From Desmodus rotundus (taxonomy: Eukaryota; Chordata; Mammalia; Chiroptera; Phyllostomidae): a stretch of 64,000 nt of DNA. The DNA lies in NCBI RefSeq assembly GCF_022682495.2, contig NC_071391.1:111521195-111585194 (forward strand), written 5' to 3'. The translations under genes and the position numbers were made by a program. Under the pieces are notes generated by a model, which saw only the letters and a program-made list of their open reading frames with translations, was not told where the DNA came from and did not search any database. This document shows, piece after piece, positions 60,071 through 64,000 of the stretch (the first letter of the stretch is position 1; the number at the start of each line of letters is the position of its first letter).

Positions 60071-60723
60071 TTATGTCAAGCCTTTAAATCTGTGATGTAT
60101 CAGGTAGTATATACCCAATTCACAGTAAGGTTGTTCAATAAATAGTATTGTGATGATGGCGGTGGTGTTGGCAATCATGCTAACAGAAACCAAAAGCCCT
60201 ATAATGCAAGAAAAGGTCATTTTAATTATTAAAGATACCCACAAACAAAAATCTCCAATTACAGCTAACCTAATGTGTATGTATGAAATCCTCTTGTAGC
60301 AGAGAACTAACTGGAAATGACATATGCATATAAAAAATACAAATTAATGACCCATGAAACACACATTTCATTTCTAAGTTCATGGGGATCAGTTCACACT
60401 GTTACAGTAGACACATTCAATGTCCCTTTGTCTGGGCATCAATAAAGGCTTCTCAAGTCCACAGCATGAAATAGGAAGTGAGATGCTAAAAATGATAGGA
60501 TGAAAATAGGATAACTTATCAAATTTGTAATGCAATACAAGGTCTGTTCAGACAATGCCTAGCTAGTGTTAACATAAGGAGAACAGTTCGCATGACATTG
60601 ATGTAACCTGGCAGCCAAAGTGAGTGGACTGGAATCCACATGCATGAACAATGACAACTCCTCAGTGGGGGCAGTAGACGCCATTGAGTGAGCATGTATA
60701 CTGTGTGGCCATCACATTCAAAA

Positions 60724-61118
60724 TGATTGAGCGAGTAGAGCAACAAATGCGCTTCATATTTTGTGTGAAACTTGAACATTCCCCCATGGAAACTATTTAG
60801 ATGATTCAGAAGGCAGCAACTATGCACAGCTGTTGATTGGCAGTTTCATTCTGACAACACGCCCACTCATGCATCATGTCTCGCGGAGAGTTTTTGGTGA
60901 CACATCAAATCACCCAGGTGACTCAGCCCCACTAAAGCCCCACTACAGCCCAGATTTGGTGCCCTGTGACTTCTGCCTTTTCCCCAAACTAAAATCACCT
61001 TTGCAAGGGAAGAGATTTCAGACCATTGATGAGATTCAGGAAAATATGATGGTACAGCTGGTGGTGACTGGGAAAATTGTGTGAGGTCCCAAAGTGCCTA
61101 CTTTGAAGGGGGTCTGAG
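60724..61118 (+). pseudogene. Mariner transposase pseudogene
   Basis: The N-terminal helix-turn-helix start (60724-60800) is followed, after a stop codon and deletion, by the C-terminal piece 'HYSPDLVPCDFCLFPKLKSPLQGKRFQ' region (60940-61020), which carries the third catalytic Asp in the 'PCD' motif. At least one frame change separates this from the preceding 'DNTPTHA'-type codons. The first and second catalytic Asp regions are missing or degraded, so no enzyme could be made. Confidence 0.85.
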
Positions 61119-61194
61119 GTGTTATTTTCCTATGTACAATCTTTCTTGTATCTAGTATCTTCTTCAATAAATGTCTCTATTTTTCTTTCTTGTC

Positions 61195-61389
61195 CTCTTT
61201 TTAAAAATTTAATCTGTATTTTATTTTTTTTCCATTACCATTTAGTCCCTTTATACCTCCTCTTCCCAGCAATCGCCACGCTGTTGTCCATGTCTATGAG
61301 TCCTTTTACCTGTTTGCTCAATCCCTCTCCCCCCTAACCCTCCCCCAACCCCTGCCAGCTGTCGTCTACTCTCCATCTATGAGTCTGTC
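61195..61389 (-). mobile_element. Bat L1 3' end inside the mariner
   Basis: On the minus strand: 'agactcatagatggagagta', 'gattgagcaaacaggtaaaa', 'ggactcatagacatggacaa', 'gggactaaatggtaatgg' and an A-rich tail, the recognisable 3' end of bat L1. Flanks 'tctttcttgtc' (61184-61194) and 'tctgttttgtc' (61390-61400) agree at 9 of 11 and are the likely target duplication. Confidence 0.82.
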
Positions 61390-61426
61390 TCTGTTTTGTC
61401 TGGATACTTTCTGGACAGACCTCATA

Positions 61427-63050
61427 TATCTAATGAAACTTTGAGGATCTACTTTCCCAACCAATTTTTTTAAGTGGGCCTAGTTCACACCTAACATAGT
61501 CTTGAATATTCTTAACAGCAACATGAAATGTAACTCACATTACTTATACTCAGTATTGAGCATTATTTTAATATTGTAAGTTGTGTGGTCCACAGGCAGA
61601 GTACACTTTTCAGTAAGTGGCCCAATTGTGCCAAAAATTCAAGCTAGAATATTTTAAAAATAAACATCATAACTAAAGGGTAAATTCAACTGCTCAAAAA
61701 CATGAAAAAAGGGAAGAAGAAATTTCACACATAAATACTCCAGCATCAGTGTCTGTGAGGTGTCCATGGTTAGAAGACAAAATCGTATAGGTCTCGAACT
61801 ATGGTTTTACATCTCCTCCAATACCACGTTCCCCCAGAGGTTCCCTCTTCTGTACCACAGCTAGCTTTTACCCATGTTTCTCCTTCCATTTCTTCTGGTT
61901 CTTTTTTCGCTTTTCTTCCATAATTTTCCTTCACTGGAAAACTATAATAAGCCAGTACCTTTTCAAAGCAAGGGAGGGTACAGAAGTGGCGAGGCAGGCC
62001 AGTTTCAGACAGCCTTAGTCATGCACACTTCTCAGTCTGGGTGTGCAGTAGAGAGGTTTCCTTCTTCTGGACCCCAGGTAGATGGGGCTGGTCACCATGG
62101 TGGCCCCCTGGATCTGAGGACCTCAGGCGCCTTAGCTCTGTAAGCTTACCCAGGAAGGAATCAGATGTGTGAGGGAGGTTAAATGGGCAACTCTAGACCA
62201 CATGCATTGTAATGGTGTCTTCTAGAGACAACTTCTGTTCTAAAAGATTAGCATTGAGGAGTTTTGGCACATGGGATAGGGCAAGGAGAGAGGGATTCTG
62301 AGGGAAGGTGATCTACCTAAGACGCCCACGCCATATTTGGATTAGGAACCTTATAAAGCATTAAGCTGATCTGCCTACCTATATTGCCTTTAAGAGTGTC
62401 TGTTTATCCCTGTGTGGGTGTCTGGTCTGCCTCCCTCTCCTCTTTTTATATTATCATAGAAGTTTCAATCTACTGTAGACTGATAAGTTTTTGTAAAATT
62501 CAAAGAAATTGTTGTGGAAATGTAAAAATTCTACATATGTTTCTAAATGACAATTTTTGTTATTTAGCTTGTTGTCAATGAGTAGTGACTAGTTTATGCA
62601 ACTAGTATTGGTCCTCAGACCACACTTTAAGGAATAATGATGCAAACCAATCAATAAACACATTCTCCCTAATTAAATTTTATATTTTCAGTATCTGTAA
62701 GATATGTTTAGTAAAAAACACAAAATGAATTGAGATTATATAAAACTACAAATAATTAGAGAGCCTTTTAACTACAGCTAAACCAAGGCACATTGCCTAA
62801 GGCTGCATTGCACAGGATATGTGAGTGACCCAATCTATTGGGTATGAAATGTGAAAATATTGTTTTAAATTCTGTGATCGAAATCACCAGATATAAAAAA
62901 ATCATATTATTTTTGTAGTTAACATATGAAATCACATGAATGCTGCATAACAAGGCAAATTCCAAGCCTAACTGCTCTGTCAAAAAGCAGGAGCTAAGAT
63001 TGGTTCATACAATTAAATGATATTTTATTGCTGTGGGATTCTTAACAGGT
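61427..63050. other. Single-copy stretch
   Basis: No transposon recognised, apart from a possible MER20-like scrap at 62605-62635 ('tggtcctcagaccacacttt'). Confidence 0.4.
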
Positions 63051-63052
63051 CA

Positions 63053-63109
63053 GGGATTCAATAGGGAATCCCTATTGAATATCCCATTGAATATTCAATA
63101 GGGAATCCC
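63053..63109. repeat. Palindrome and direct-repeat cluster
   Basis: 'attcaatagggaatccc' occurs perfectly at 63056-63072 and 63093-63109. Between them 'ccctattgaat' (63070-63080) is the exact inverted match of 'attcaataggg', giving an 11-bp-arm hairpin with a 3-nt loop. 63086-63099 (attgaatattcaat) is a perfect 14-bp palindrome. The unit appears four times in alternating orientation, one copy imperfect (63083-63092). Confidence 0.9.
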
Positions 63110-64000
63110 CAGGGAACAACTTTGCATATTTTAAAAGTACCTATTAGTTAGTGTTTAAGGACCACATTAGACTTGATGTTCATAGATGAATGAACCCACA
63201 TGAAGAGGGTCTTTCAGTCTCAGAAAATCTAGCTGCCAGTTTAGCCTTTGGAGAAAACTTGTCCAGGATCATTATCCCTAATTAATAGGCAATTGGCCTT
63301 TGGCCTTCAGGAAATCTGCCGCAGTGGCCAAACTCACAGTACATAGCAGAAATCCGAAATGGACGTCCAGGCATGAGGGTTTCACAATAACGAAGTCCCC
63401 GTTTGACAGCAGCTCCATGTTCTGCCACGTGCATCAGTCCCTAGCAGTCCTCACTGTCTCCAGGGAAAAGGCAAATCTAGGAGAACCCATGGCTGCGTCA
63501 GCAAAGGCAAAGAGTCTTGCCCAGTGAAGCAGGATGCAGCTAGTGTCCGTATTCTTTCTTACAGGAGAGTTATTTTCATCTCTGCTAAATCTTATCCAGG
63601 TTCCTTCTACCTAAGTCCCTACACGCAGCCAGATGCTAGATAAGCTACAAAATTGTTCTGTCAAGGACTGGGGAATCAGAAATGTGGAGCTGAATATCAT
63701 TTTCATTCTGATCATTTCGGAGCTCAGAGTTTCCTCTCATTTTTCAAACTAGCCTGGTGTAGAACAAACTAGACGAGTGACATTCAATGGACAGATAATT
63801 AGCTTTGATGATGGTGCGGGGGGGCAACCTAAGTCCCATAGGTGCATTTCTAAAAAATCACAGAAGTGCTGGCTCCAGCGTTGGAGGGAACCAAAAAGCT
63901 CAACCTCATGTTTGAGTCTCTTGTTTCTCTGCTAAATGGTCCCACGGTCTAGTGCAGGGCACCTGCAGTGAAACAACAGCTTGCGGTGCTCTCAGATGAC
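63110..64000. other. Single-copy stretch to window end
   Basis: Nothing recognised. A 75-codon frame at 63300-63527 has no domain. Confidence 0.4.

Larger units (their letters stand above)
60538..61424 (+). mobile_element. Internally deleted mariner with L1 insertion
   Basis: The left end begins CAAGGTCTGTTCAGACAATG and the reverse complement of the right end begins TGAGGTCTGTCCAGAAAGTA; over 25 bases they agree at 17. The element is bounded by TA at 60536-60537 and 61425-61426. A start codon at 60724 opens 'MIERVEQQMRFIFCVKLEHSP', the mariner transposase N-terminus, then a stop; after a large internal deletion the C-terminal third follows. About 195 bp of antisense L1 tail interrupts the 3' UTR (61195-61389). 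Without the L1, the element is about 690 bp against 1.3 kb for a complete copy. Non-autonomous. Confidence 0.92.

Noticed and set aside
60519..60827. 102-codon minus-strand frame
   Set aside because: Antisense shadow of the mariner 5' part.

Overview
This window looks like non-coding DNA from a bat genome, and I can support no protein-coding gene in it. The bat call rests on six copies of the tRNA-derived VES SINE (11882, 15620, 15924, 16238, 31732 and 39237) and on G-rich or C-rich 3' ends of bat-type LINE-1 elements. Pteropodids largely lack VES elements, so a microbat (Yangochiroptera) lineage is likely. Vespertilionid-typical Helitron or piggyBac copies were not recognised, which leans weakly away from Myotis-like bats. 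The long open reading frames (208 codons at 9688-10314, 179 at 28401-28940, 151 at 24102-24557) resemble no family I know and are about as long as chance allows in a 64 kb window. The only recognisable coding remnants belong to dead transposable elements: one LINE-1 ORF2 C-terminus and two mariner transposase fragments.

Layout. 1-7.7 kb: L2 and L1M remnants, small tandem repeats and a 39-nt piece of 5S rRNA with flanking direct repeats. 7.7-8.3 kb: an internally deleted mariner with both terminal repeats. 9-13 kb: several MIRs, a 14-bp duplication around a T-run, and a truncated L1 with a SINE in its tail. 15.6-16.5 kb: three VES SINEs, two of them inside one old MIR. 19-28 kb: MIR, L2, a MER5A-like hAT and an MLT1-like LTR. 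28-31 kb: L1-derived material with a compound (CT)n(CA)n array. 31.7-32.4 kb: one VES SINE and one antisense L1 tail. 33-37.5 kb: largely single-copy. 37.5-41.2 kb: MLT1-like LTR, VES SINE, a small hAT with near-duplicated 8-bp flanks and two L1 ends. 42-44 kb: repeat-poor block. 44-50 kb: L2 and MIR. 50-54 kb: AT-rich single-copy DNA. 55.4-56.7 kb: one uncertain LTR-like segment and one nearly complete ERVL-type LTR. 58-61.4 kb: a MIR split by an MLT1-like LTR, then a deleted mariner that itself carries an L1 tail. 61.4-64 kb: single-copy DNA with a palindrome cluster at 63053.

No operons or gene systems exist here. The window is best read as an intergenic or intronic insertion record: old mammal-wide repeats (MIR, L2, MER5, MLT1, ERVL) interrupted by younger bat-lineage insertions (VES, L1 tails, hAT, mariner). 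Boundaries of old repeats are approximate because they come from recall of consensus sequences, not from alignment.
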